Positions 44,842 to 55,400 of a DNA stretch of 64,000 nt are shown here, piece after piece; the stretch's first letter is position 1; each line of letters opens with the position of its first letter. The stretch is from an uncultured Flavobacterium sp. (GTDB lineage: Bacteria > Bacteroidota > Bacteroidia > Flavobacteriales > Flavobacteriaceae): NCBI RefSeq assembly GCF_946478785.1, contig NZ_CAMLDD010000015.1:1-64000 (forward strand). The letters are read 5' to 3'. The notes beneath the pieces were generated by a model. It was not told the DNA's origin and did no database searches. It worked only from the letters and a program-made list of their open reading frames with translations. Position numbers and translations under genes: made by a program.

Positions 44842-47601
44842 ATGAAATTAAAATTTGACTCAAAACAAGCTTATCAACTTGAAGCAATTCAATCCGTGAT
44901 TGATTTGTTTGAAGGACAGCATTTAAATAACTCAGATTTTGAGTTTTCTTTTACTTCCGAAAATAGTGGCAGCATTAAGTTTACAGAAACGGGTGTAGGT
45001 AATAATTTTACACTTACCGAAGAAGAAATCTTATCTAATTTGATTAAAGTACAGAATGAAAACAATCTTAGGAATGATGAAATTTCTGATACTTTAGAGA
45101 AGCTTTGGTACAATGAAATTGCAGATAATAAAGGTAATATAACAGATACTGCTATAGCTACAACATTTCCTAACTTTTCGGTAGAAATGGAAACAGGTAC
45201 GGGTAAAACATACGTTTACCTACGTTCTATTTATGAACTTAACAAAGTATATGGTTTCAAGAAATTTGTAATTGTAGTACCTTCTGTAGCGATTCGTGAA
45301 GGAGTAATTAAAAGTCTGTCTATAACTTTTGACCATTTTCAAGGGCTGTATGAAAATCAACCTGCTGAATTTAAAGTTTATGATTCGAGCCGTTTGGCAG
45401 ATTTAGGAAATTTTGCTAAAAGTAATGCTATTCAAATTTTAGTGATTAATATTGACAGCTTTACTAAAGATGCCAACGTTATTAATCAAATAAGAGAAAC
45501 GGGCATTAAGCCAATCGAATACTTACAAAAGTCCAGCCCGATAGTGATCATTGATGAGCCGCAAAATATGGAAACGGATATTCGTAAAAAAGCGATTGCT
45601 AATCTGAGTCCTTTATTTACGCTAAGATATTCTGCTACACATAAAAATCCATATAATCTAATCTATAAGTTAGACCCCGTAAAGGCATATGATTTAGGCT
45701 TGGTAAAACAGATTGAAGTAGATTCTGTAGTAACCAAAAACGATAGTTCAGGAGCGTTTATAAGTATAGATAAATTTATATCAAAAAAACAATCTATAAC
45801 TGCGAAAGTAACAATATTTGTAAGTGATAAAAGTGGTGTAACAAAAAAACAAGTTACAGTTAAAATTGGAGATGACTTATTTAAACTGTCTAAAGGTTGG
45901 GATATTTACAAAGATGGTTATGTAGTTAATGAATTAGATGCAGAGAATGGCTATATAGAATTTTCTAGCGGACAAATCGTGTATCAAGGCGAGGCTGTTG
46001 GAGGGTTAACAGACCAAATATTGAAGGAAATGATTGATGCTACTGTAGAAAACCATTTCAAGAAAGAAAAAGACTTAAAAGTAAAGGGTATAAAAGTATT
46101 ATCCATTTTTTTCATAGACCGTGTGGCTAATTACAGAAGTTATGACGAGCAAGGAAACTCTGTAAAAGGTAAGTTTTCATTATGGTTTGAGGAAAGTTTT
46201 AATAAATGGAAGAATATGCCAGCATACAAAGGAATGTATGGTTTTGAAGCTGATGATGTTCATGATGGTTATTTTAGTCAGGATAAAGGAAAACTTAAGG
46301 ATTCTAAAGAAGGAAAATCTACAAAGGCTGATGACGAAACCTTTAAACTCATCATGCAGGATAAAGAAAGACTATTGAATATAAATACACCATTACGTTT
46401 TATATTCAGCCACTCAGCTTTAAGAGAAGGCTGGGATAATCCTAATGTGTTTCAAATATGTACCCTAAATGAAACTAAATCAGAGATGAAAAAACGCCAG
46501 GAAATTGGTCGTGGTTTACGTTTGTGTGTTGATCAAACGGGTGAACGTAATTTGGAACGCTCTGTCAATCGCTTGACTGTTATTGCTAATGAATCCTACG
46601 AAGCATTTTCCAAAGCATTACAATCAGAAATTGAAGAAGATACAGGGGTTAAATTTGAAGGTAGAATAAAAAATGCCAGAGAACGTAAAAAAGTACAGCT
46701 AAAAGACAAGTGGCTGGAAGATTCACTATTTCTAGAATTGTGGGAGAAAATAAGATATTGTACAGAGTATAAGGTAAACTACAGTACAGAAGAGCTTATT
46801 AAAAATTGTATAACAGCTTTAAAGAAAATGTCTTCTATAGAAAAGCCTGTTATATATCGGGAAAAAAATATTGCCAAGTTTATTAGAGATAAAGAAGGTA
46901 ATTTGATAGAATTGGGCGGAGAACAAAAAGGTTCCAAAGAGAAGATAATCAAGGATACTCAATATGATATCCCTGATTTTGTGGCGTACATTCAATCCAA
47001 AACAGAACTTACAAGAGACACTATAACCAAGATTATTCTACAATCAAATCGTTTAGGTGAAATCTTCAACAATCCACAATTATTTATGGATACCGTAGTA
47101 AAGATAATCAAAGATGAATTTGACAGAATTAAAATTAATGGTATAGAATACGAGAAAATAGCTGGAAAAAGCTACGAAATGAAATTGTTTGAAGCGGCAG
47201 AAATAGAACAATATTTAGACAATTTAATAGAGGTAAAAAAACAAGTAAAAACACTTTACAATTATGTTGTAATTGACTCTTTAAGTAGTCCGGAAAAACG
47301 TTTTGCAGAAGATTGTGAAACAAGAGAGGATATTTTGTTTTACGTCAAACTTCCATCCAAGTTTCAAATCAAAACACCTATCGGACCATATAATCCAGAC
47401 TGGGCATTGATTAAGAAAGAGGACGGGGAAGAAACCAAAATTTATTTTGTAGCCGAGACTAAAGATGTTAAAGCAGCAAAAGACAGGTCTTTATTAAGAG
47501 ATAAAGAACGCATGAAAATAGAATGTGCAGAAAAGCACTTTAAGGTAATAGACAATGTACAATATCGTGTTGTAGGCTCAGTGAGTGATTTAAAAGTATA
47601 A
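44842..47601 (+). CDS. res: Type III restriction Res subunit (helicase-nuclease)
   Basis: The 919-residue SF2 enzyme has Walker A METGTGKT (residues 116-123), DEPQ box at 238-241, and the late helicase motif QEIGRGLRLCVDQTGER. The C-terminal nuclease has PD at 852-853 followed by ETK at 872-874 (FVAETKD), a PD-(D/E)XK centre. It works with Mod to cut unmodified DNA after ATP-driven sliding. The start at 44842 follows the family; the open frame to 44821 would overlap the previous gene. The length is typical for Res. Confidence 0.92.
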   Translation: MKLKFDSKQAYQLEAIQSVIDLFEGQHLNNSDFEFSFTSENSGSIKFTETGVGNNFTLTEEEILSNLIKVQNENNLRNDEISDTLEKLWYNEIADNKGNITDTAIATTFPNFSVEMETGTGKTYVYLRSIYELNKVYGFKKFVIVVPSVAIREGVIKSLSITFDHFQGLYENQPAEFKVYDSSRLADLGNFAKSNAIQILVINIDSFTKDANVINQIRETGIKPIEYLQKSSPIVIIDEPQNMETDIRKKAIANLSPLFTLRYSATHKNPYNLIYKLDPVKAYDLGLVKQIEVDSVVTKNDSSGAFISIDKFISKKQSITAKVTIFVSDKSGVTKKQVTVKIGDDLFKLSKGWDIYKDGYVVNELDAENGYIEFSSGQIVYQGEAVGGLTDQILKEMIDATVENHFKKEKDLKVKGIKVLSIFFIDRVANYRSYDEQGNSVKGKFSLWFEESFNKWKNMPAYKGMYGFEADDVHDGYFSQDKGKLKDSKEGKSTKADDETFKLIMQDKERLLNINTPLRFIFSHSALREGWDNPNVFQICTLNETKSEMKKRQEIGRGLRLCVDQTGERNLERSVNRLTVIANESYEAFSKALQSEIEEDTGVKFEGRIKNARERKKVQLKDKWLEDSLFLELWEKIRYCTEYKVNYSTEELIKNCITALKKMSSIEKPVIYREKNIAKFIRDKEGNLIELGGEQKGSKEKIIKDTQYDIPDFVAYIQSKTELTRDTITKIILQSNRLGEIFNNPQLFMDTVVKIIKDEFDRIKINGIEYEKIAGKSYEMKLFEAAEIEQYLDNLIEVKKQVKTLYNYVVIDSLSSPEKRFAEDCETREDILFYVKLPSKFQIKTPIGPYNPDWALIKKEDGEETKIYFVAETKDVKAAKDRSLLRDKERMKIECAEKHFKVIDNVQYRVVGSVSDLKV

Positions 47602-47621
47602 TAACCATATGCCCCTATATA

Positions 47622-50600
47622 ATGAATCAAAAATACTTCGCAACTTTAAAAGACATAAAAGAAACCGATGTAAAGGTTTTACTTAAAAAATCATATCGTG
47701 GAATTTGGGAAACAGCAATTAAAAAATATTCTGATTCTGCTCACTTTATTTATGAATTATTACAGAACGCAGATGATACTAAAGCTACCTGGGTAAAGTT
47801 TGAACTAAAAAAAGATGGTTTATGGTTTAAACATAACGGTTCTGTTAGATTCACAATTTCTGATCCAGAAAATGAAGAATTAGATTCTGAAAATGGAACA
47901 TTAGGGCATATTAATTCAATTACTTCTATTGGAAATTCTACAAAGATAGATGATCAAAAAATTGGCAAATTTGGAATTGGGTTTAAAGCTGTTTTTGCTT
48001 ATAGTGATACACCTCATATATATGACGACAATTTTACCTTTAGACTAGAGAATTATATAGTTCCGATTGAAGTTAATCCTAATGGAGAAGATAGGGTTAA
48101 TGGAGAAACCTTATTCTTTTTTCCTTTTAATCACAAATCAAAAACTCCTGAAGATGCTTATAAAGAGATTGAAAACAAACTGGACAATCTATTTCAACCT
48201 ATCCTATTTTTAAGTAATCTCGAAAAAATAGAATGGGAATCAGAAATTAAGAAAGGTGTTTATTCCAAAACAGAAAAAGAAGTCATTGATTTTGATAATA
48301 TTACTGCTCAACTTTTCGAGGTTGTAAGTAATGAAAACGGAAAAGTAGTGAGTGAAGAAATTTGGCTTTTCACTAAGCAAATTATTCAAACATCCACAAA
48401 AGCTAAGTTCAAAATTAGTACAGGTTTCTTCGTTTTAGAAAACAATTCTAAACTAGAAATAGGTTACAACTATGAAGCGTTTTGTTTCTTCCCTACTAAA
48501 GAAGATACAAAATTAGGTTTCATTGTTCAAGCACCGTTTTTATTAACCGATAGTCGAGAAGGAATTAAGACAAATGACAATTGGAATAACTCTCTTATTC
48601 AATTATTAGCAGAATTGTCAGGAGAATCTATTAGACTACTAAAAGATATTGGAGTTCGAAACGGTAGTAACCTAATTGATGATTCGCTTCTGGACATAAT
48701 ACCTTACAATTCACAATCTTATAGCCAAACTGGAGTAAATAGTAGAATTTCATTCTTACCATTTTATACCGAAGTAAGGAAAGCTTTCCTTAATCACCCT
48801 ATATTACCTGGGAGATTTGGAAAATATTTCCCTAAAGCAAAAGCTTATTGGGCTGCCGATCCTGAACTGTCGGAATTATTCAGCAATGAGCAGATAAGCG
48901 ATTTATTCAATAACCCTAATTCAGGTTGGGTATTTGTTTCAAAGGGTCAAAAACAATTGAATCAAGCGAATAAACCTTTAGAAAGCTATATCAATAATAT
49001 TATTTCAGAATCAGTAGATGCTAAAAAATTAATACGAAGATTTACAGCACCTTTTATTGAAAAACAAACGGATGATTGGCTAATAAAGCTTTATGCTTAT
49101 TTAGCAGATCATAAATACTTATGGAATGATAATGACAAGCTCGCAATAAAGCAGCCGCTCTTATTAAATCAGAAAAGAAAAGCTGTCGTTCCTTTTAATA
49201 AAGACTTGACTGCTCCACAGATATTTCTGCCCTTAGAAAGAGCTTCCAGTTACGATACTATTTATCAGCCATTAGCTGACAACAAAGATGCCATGGCTTT
49301 TATAACAGCCATAGGTATAGGAAAGCCCGATGTACAAGCAGAGATTTTTAACGACATAATTCCGCAATATGAAGCTTCATTTAATTATGATGATTCAGAC
49401 TTGATTTTGCAGCATTTTGAAACATTTCTGAATTACTACGAAAACTGTTCCGCATTACATCAAATAGAACTGACTAATAAGCTTAAAGATATATCTTTTA
49501 TTGCCTGTCGTAATTCGCAAAGAGAAGAAACGAGATTCTTTTTCAAGCCAGCAGATGTCTATTTCAATAATGTAAAACTAGTCAAATACCACACAAATAC
49601 AAATAATGTTTATTTTGTTGATGACGATTTTTATATTGAATACTTAAGTGGAACTAAAGCTGAAACTACTAAAAAGCTATTTTTAGAATTAGGCGTTACC
49701 TTATACCCAAGACTTAAAAACAAAAATTTGGAGGCCAATGTGGAAAATAAGGAAATGTTTGGCTTGGATAACGTACTGATTTCATATAAATATAACGAAC
49801 ATCAAAAATTAACTGATAAGGAATTAGAAGGGCTTAGCGATGCGGTGAGTAATATAACACCTGAAGTTTCCATTATTATATGGAATTACCTGTTGCATTT
49901 TGCCAAAGGACAAACAGTCTCATTACTAAGTGGAAAATTTTCTGGAAAATTTTACTACTATCCAAGAAATGGGTCATACCAAAATAGTATGAACTTTACT
50001 TCCACTGCTGCATCTATACTTCAAAATGACAAATGGCTACTTAACAAAGATGAAGAGTTTGTATCTGCGAGTGAGCTTTCAATTGATAATCTGAATGAAT
50101 GTTATAATCAAGATGATCCTTACATAAATGTTCTTTTAGAGTTTATCGGTATTATTAATCCAGATGCAGATTTAGATTTAACAGATGATCAGAAAAAAGC
50201 GTATGAATTAGGAAAAAAACTTTTAGCTGAAAATATAACTACTGAGGAGCTCAATGCTTTTATTGAAGAAATAGCTAGAAGGAAAAGTTCTGTGGAACCT
50301 ATTGGCACTCTCTTCCCGATTAATGAAATACCTATAACAGATAACGACTTTCAGAAAACATTATCTAATATTAATAAAGGAATTAAGAAAAATCGCAAGC
50401 AAAGATTAGAATCAGACCAGAATGATACTGAGCAATCAAAAATTCAAATTCCTTCTCAGCCTGATATTGATTGGGTAGAAAAAGAAGAGCTTCCGGTAGA
50501 TCAGGATGACTTTACGAAACCTTCAGTAAACCTACAGAAGAAAATAGAAAAGCTAAAATTGCAGGCAGAAGCTCAAGTGGAAGAATTAACAAGAATTGAA

Positions 50601-52469
50601 AAATTGACAGAATTAGCAAATACTTCTGAAAAGTATTCATTTGGCTGGTTCAAAGCATTACTGGAATTAGAATATCTCAATAGTTCGGAGGCAAATTCAT
50701 CAGGCAAGCAGATTTCTATTCAATTTTCAAAAGTTGAGCAGGAAAAAGGAACTGAGAGAACTTTAGTTTTAAAACATCCGAATAGATATATCCCACAATC
50801 GATAGAAGATATTGGGGATATGCAAATACGCCTATATGAAGGTGATGAAACGAAGAATGTAACCGTTGAAGTTGTAAGTGTTAAGGAATACACTCTGAGA
50901 GCAAAACTTAAAAAATCTGCTGATATTTCCAATATTGACTTAACAAAAGTTGGTAGAGCGGTAATTGATATAAAAAACCCGGTTTTTATTTTAGAAGAAT
51001 TGAGAAAAGCTTTTTACCAACTCGGGTTTGAAGATGATTATAATTTACAGCGAAATATTACAGATCAGATACGATTTATCTTTGGTCCTCCAGGTACTGG
51101 AAAAACAACTTACTTGGCAACAAATGAAATTATACCTCTAATGCAAAGGGATGAAAATCTGAAAGTATTAGTACTAGCCCCCACTAATAAAGCAGCAGAT
51201 GTACTTACAAAGCGTATTGTCGAAAAAATGGACGGAGACGAATCGTATTATAATTGGTTATTGAGATTTGGTACAACAAGCGATGTTGAATTGGAAAATA
51301 GTGGTCTTGTCATAGATAAAAGTTTCGACATTAGAACAAAGCCTAAAAATACTACCATAACAACTGTTGCAAGATTTGCATACGATTATTTTCAGCCCGA
51401 TGTGCTTGAAGAAAGGTTACATTTAAAGTTCTTGGATTGGGACTACATCATTATTGATGAAGCATCAATGATAAACATTGCCAGTATTGCATATGTACTT
51501 TATCAAAAATCTAACTCAAAATTTATTATTGCAGGAGATCCTTTTCAAATACAACCAATAACTCAAATAGATCAGTGGAAAGATTTGAACATTTATGAGA
51601 TGGTACAACTTACTAAATTTATTAACCCTGTAACTGTACCACATCAATTTGAAATTATAAATCTTGGTACACAATACCGTAGTTTACCGACAATCGGAGA
51701 GGTATTTAGTCAATTCACTTACAATGGCAGTTTGAGTCATCATAGGGAATTATCAAGTCAAAAGCCATTAAATATATCGGGACTTGATTTTACGGATATA
51801 AATATTATTAAGTTCCCTGTACAGAAATATGAAAGTATTTATAAGCCAAATACACTAAATAAATCCAATTATCAGGTTTATTCGGCTTTATTTACAGTAG
51901 AATTTGTAATGCAGGTTGTAAATCAAATTCGTCTAAGTCATAAAGATAAATTCAGAATAGGAATTATCTGCCCCTACAAAGCTCAGGCTACGATGATCGA
52001 AAAACTGCTTGCTAGATTGCATAATGATGACGAAAAAGCAGAGATTTTAATAGGTACTATTCATGGTTTTCAGGGAGATGAGTGTGATATTATAATTTCA
52101 GTGTTCAATCCGCCTTATAGTATTGGAAAGTCGCAAAATATGTTTTTAAATAAACAAAATGTTCTGAATGTTGCCATTAGTAGAGCAAGAGATTATCTGT
52201 TTATTCTTATGCCCGATGATAGAACACAAGATGTGGATAACCTTTATCGCATCAAAAAAATAGAACGGCTAGCAAATCAGTATTCTGCAGGGAGAATATC
52301 TGTTTATGAAACCGATGTTGTCGAAGAAAAATTATTAGGATCAAGCACCTATGTATATGACAATTCTTTTGCAACTACTCATCAGTCAGTAAATGTATAT
52401 TCAAAACCTGAAAAAAAGTATGAAGTACGATGCGAAGAAATAGCAGTTGATGTACAAATGAAACACTAA
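47622..52469 (+). CDS. GHKL-ATPase / SF1 helicase fusion, defence-associated
   Basis: The 1615-residue protein has an N-terminal HSP90-like (GHKL) ATPase domain of the sacsin type: IYELLQNADDT at residues 43-53 and GKFGIGFKAVFAYSDTP near residues 120-136. A long, poorly recognised middle region follows (about 300-1140). The C-terminal SF1 helicase has Walker A GPPGTGKT at 1155-1162, Walker B DEAS at 1279-1282, GTIHGFQGDECDIIIS around 1478 and NVAISRARDYLF around 1515, like UPF1/Dna2-type helicases. It lies 20 bases after res. Similar large ATPase-helicases occur in bacterial defence islands; action on foreign nucleic acid is inferred. Confidence 0.85.
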   Translation: MNQKYFATLKDIKETDVKVLLKKSYRGIWETAIKKYSDSAHFIYELLQNADDTKATWVKFELKKDGLWFKHNGSVRFTISDPENEELDSENGTLGHINSITSIGNSTKIDDQKIGKFGIGFKAVFAYSDTPHIYDDNFTFRLENYIVPIEVNPNGEDRVNGETLFFFPFNHKSKTPEDAYKEIENKLDNLFQPILFLSNLEKIEWESEIKKGVYSKTEKEVIDFDNITAQLFEVVSNENGKVVSEEIWLFTKQIIQTSTKAKFKISTGFFVLENNSKLEIGYNYEAFCFFPTKEDTKLGFIVQAPFLLTDSREGIKTNDNWNNSLIQLLAELSGESIRLLKDIGVRNGSNLIDDSLLDIIPYNSQSYSQTGVNSRISFLPFYTEVRKAFLNHPILPGRFGKYFPKAKAYWAADPELSELFSNEQISDLFNNPNSGWVFVSKGQKQLNQANKPLESYINNIISESVDAKKLIRRFTAPFIEKQTDDWLIKLYAYLADHKYLWNDNDKLAIKQPLLLNQKRKAVVPFNKDLTAPQIFLPLERASSYDTIYQPLADNKDAMAFITAIGIGKPDVQAEIFNDIIPQYEASFNYDDSDLILQHFETFLNYYENCSALHQIELTNKLKDISFIACRNSQREETRFFFKPADVYFNNVKLVKYHTNTNNVYFVDDDFYIEYLSGTKAETTKKLFLELGVTLYPRLKNKNLEANVENKEMFGLDNVLISYKYNEHQKLTDKELEGLSDAVSNITPEVSIIIWNYLLHFAKGQTVSLLSGKFSGKFYYYPRNGSYQNSMNFTSTAASILQNDKWLLNKDEEFVSASELSIDNLNECYNQDDPYINVLLEFIGIINPDADLDLTDDQKKAYELGKKLLAENITTEELNAFIEEIARRKSSVEPIGTLFPINEIPITDNDFQKTLSNINKGIKKNRKQRLESDQNDTEQSKIQIPSQPDIDWVEKEELPVDQDDFTKPSVNLQKKIEKLKLQAEAQVEELTRIEKLTELANTSEKYSFGWFKALLELEYLNSSEANSSGKQISIQFSKVEQEKGTERTLVLKHPNRYIPQSIEDIGDMQIRLYEGDETKNVTVEVVSVKEYTLRAKLKKSADISNIDLTKVGRAVIDIKNPVFILEELRKAFYQLGFEDDYNLQRNITDQIRFIFGPPGTGKTTYLATNEIIPLMQRDENLKVLVLAPTNKAADVLTKRIVEKMDGDESYYNWLLRFGTTSDVELENSGLVIDKSFDIRTKPKNTTITTVARFAYDYFQPDVLEERLHLKFLDWDYIIIDEASMINIASIAYVLYQKSNSKFIIAGDPFQIQPITQIDQWKDLNIYEMVQLTKFINPVTVPHQFEIINLGTQYRSLPTIGEVFSQFTYNGSLSHHRELSSQKPLNISGLDFTDINIIKFPVQKYESIYKPNTLNKSNYQVYSALFTVEFVMQVVNQIRLSHKDKFRIGIICPYKAQATMIEKLLARLHNDDEKAEILIGTIHGFQGDECDIIISVFNPPYSIGKSQNMFLNKQNVLNVAISRARDYLFILMPDDRTQDVDNLYRIKKIERLANQYSAGRISVYETDVVEEKLLGSSTYVYDNSFATTHQSVNVYSKPEKKYEVRCEEIAVDVQMKH

Positions 52470-52490
52470 CCAATACACGAATAGATATTA

Positions 52491-55400
52491 ATGAATCAAG
52501 AATTACCATATGACGCCTTTTTGCGAACGCTTAAAGAAAATACGGATACCGGGCACGTATTTCTTTTAGGAGCCGGAGCTTCTATTAGTTCTGGTATTCA
52601 GTCAGCAGCGGACTGTATCTGGGAATGGAAAAAGAATATTTTTATTACTAAAAATCCCAATCTTTCTAAACAATATAGTGAGTATAAATCAGAAACCATT
52701 CAAAGAAGTATTCAGCGTTGGTTAGATAATGAGGGCGTTTATCCTAAAGAAGGAAGTGCTGAAGAATATTCGTATTATGCCTTAAAAGCATATCCGATTG
52801 ATGATACCAGAAGAAAGTATTTTGAGAATATATGCAGGAATCGTGAACCACACCTCGGATACAGATTACTCTGCCTATTAGCTAAATATGGCATGGTAAA
52901 ATCTGTATTTACCACAAATTTTGACGGATTAGTAGAAAAGTCAGCCTATCAAACAGGACTTACTCCAATTGCAGTATCATTGGAAAGTACAGAAAGAATA
53001 CATAGAGTTTCCAGTAGTAATGAGCTTTTAACTGTATCATTACATGGTGATTTCAAATATGGTCCTTTGAAAAATACAGGTGCAGAACTCGATACCCAAC
53101 ATAACACATTCGTTGCCGCATTAGAGCAACATTTATATGATAAACATTTAATTGTGATCGGTTATAGTGGTAGAGATAAATCTTTAATGGAGGCCATTAA
53201 GAAAGCGTACTCAAAGCCAGGTGCAGGAATGTTATTCTGGTGTGGTTTCGGTTACAATATTAATCAAGACGTTGAAGACTTGATTAATCATTTAGAATCA
53301 CATGGGAGAAAAGGATTTTATATACCAACCGAAGGTTTTGACACTACACTTATTCACACATGTAAAACATGTTTAGATTACAATCAATCTTTCGTTAAGG
53401 ATGTGAACGATATATTACAGAATAACTCTATTGAAGGAATTGAAAAAACTCCTTTTTCAATGGAAGTCAAACAACCTCATGTTCTGCTAAAAAGCAATCT
53501 GTTTCCGGTAACTTTTCCAACAGAAGTTTTTCAGTTTGAAGTACCCTTTAAAGAAGATGAGCGGGTTTGGGCTACCATACGCGAATTGACAAAAGGAAAA
53601 AATATTGTAGCAGTTCCTTTGAAAAAAATGGTTTATGCATTTGGTATTCAGTCTCAGATTAGAGAAACCTTCTCTGGAAGGTTAACAGGTGAAATAAAAA
53701 GAACTCCTGTAACATATAATGAAGTCAAAGAAGGAAGTGTATTTAAGAATCTCTATTTAAAAACAATTATTGATTCTTTATGCCAATTGCATAATTTGAG
53801 AACAGATGGCTTCGAAAAAATTTACCTACCAAACAGCAAAAAAATACAGTCTAAAAATGGAATTCAATATCATTTATATGATGCTATTGAAGTAGGCTTA
53901 TTTTTTGACAACAATATACGTTCAGAAAAGCCCTTTGCATACATTAACTTAAAGCCAACATTCTTTCTTGATTCGGAAGAAGAAATTCCGAAATCTTTGA
54001 AATTTGAAGTGGGAAAATCGTATCATGAAATATTGTATCAAGGACAACCTAATGTGAAATTTAATAACCAACTTGAACGTTGGAAATCTATTTTATTTCC
54101 AAATGGAAAAAACTTAACATTTGAATATCCACAAAATTCTGGTACAGCATTCAAATTTTCAATAAGTTCAGGTACTATGCATGTAGCACTTGCAAAAGCA
54201 ATGGGAGGTTATCCTTTTCGTTTCCCTAATAATTTCAATAAGAAATCTATTCTTCATAATGGTATTCAATACAATGAACCTAATCTTGAATTCATAGATA
54301 AGCTTTCCGGGACTGTTATTACAGACTTTCATCCTATGAGAGGTTTGATAAAAAATAGGCCTTATGACTTTTCATTAAATGGAAATGTTTTTGATCCGGA
54401 AATTAATCTAGGTATTATTTGCCCAAATCAATATAGAGTTCCTGTTTATGATTTTTTATGCCGTCTTAATAAAACGCAAACAGCCGGAACTTCAAACCCT
54501 GATTATTTGGTTGATTATCCTGGTTTCATAAATGCTTATGGTATTCCGTTTAATGTACCTGATATTAATAGCGATTTGTGGAAAGATAGCGATATAAATT
54601 TGCCAATAAGTAACCTAATGCAATCGGCTAAAGAATTTGCTGATAAAATCAAAAAAGCAATAGATCAATTGGAAGCGGTAAATAAAAAATTGGTTTTAGT
54701 AATTTTTGTCCCTACAGAATGGAATATTATCAGTGATATAAATAGTGAAAATGAAAAATTTGATTTGCATGATTATATTAAAGCTTATGCGGCTCAGAAG
54801 CAGATAGCAACACAATTTATTCAGGAAAGCACTTTAAAAGATCCTCTAGTATGTCAAGTAAACTGGTGGTTATCACTTTCTTTTTATGTGAAAGCCCAAA
54901 GAACCCCTTGGGTATTGAACGGACTTGAATCTAATACTGCTTTTGTAGGTATTGGATATAGCGTAAACAAAAAGAAAGATAAAACGAAGGTTGTACTAGG
55001 ATGTAGTCACATATATAATTCTATGGGACAAGGGTTAAAATATCGGCTTTCAAGAGTTGAAGACTGTTATTTTGACAAGCAAAATAATCCTTATCTTTCT
55101 TATCAGGATGCTTATAAGTTTGGAACACTCGTTAGAGAATTATTTTTCAATACCATGGGAGAAGTACCCAAACGTGTAGTAGTTCATAAACGTACGCATT
55201 TTAAGCCTGATGAAATAAAGGGAATTGTTAACAGTTTGAAAAAATCAGGAATACAACAAATCGATCTTATTGAAGTTAATTTTGAAGAAAACGCTCGTTT
55301 CCTATCACTTTATACAAAAGATGAGAATATTGTACCGGGAATGTTTCCTTTGTCTAGGGGATCTTGTTTCTTATTAGATTCAACAACAGCTTTGCTATGG

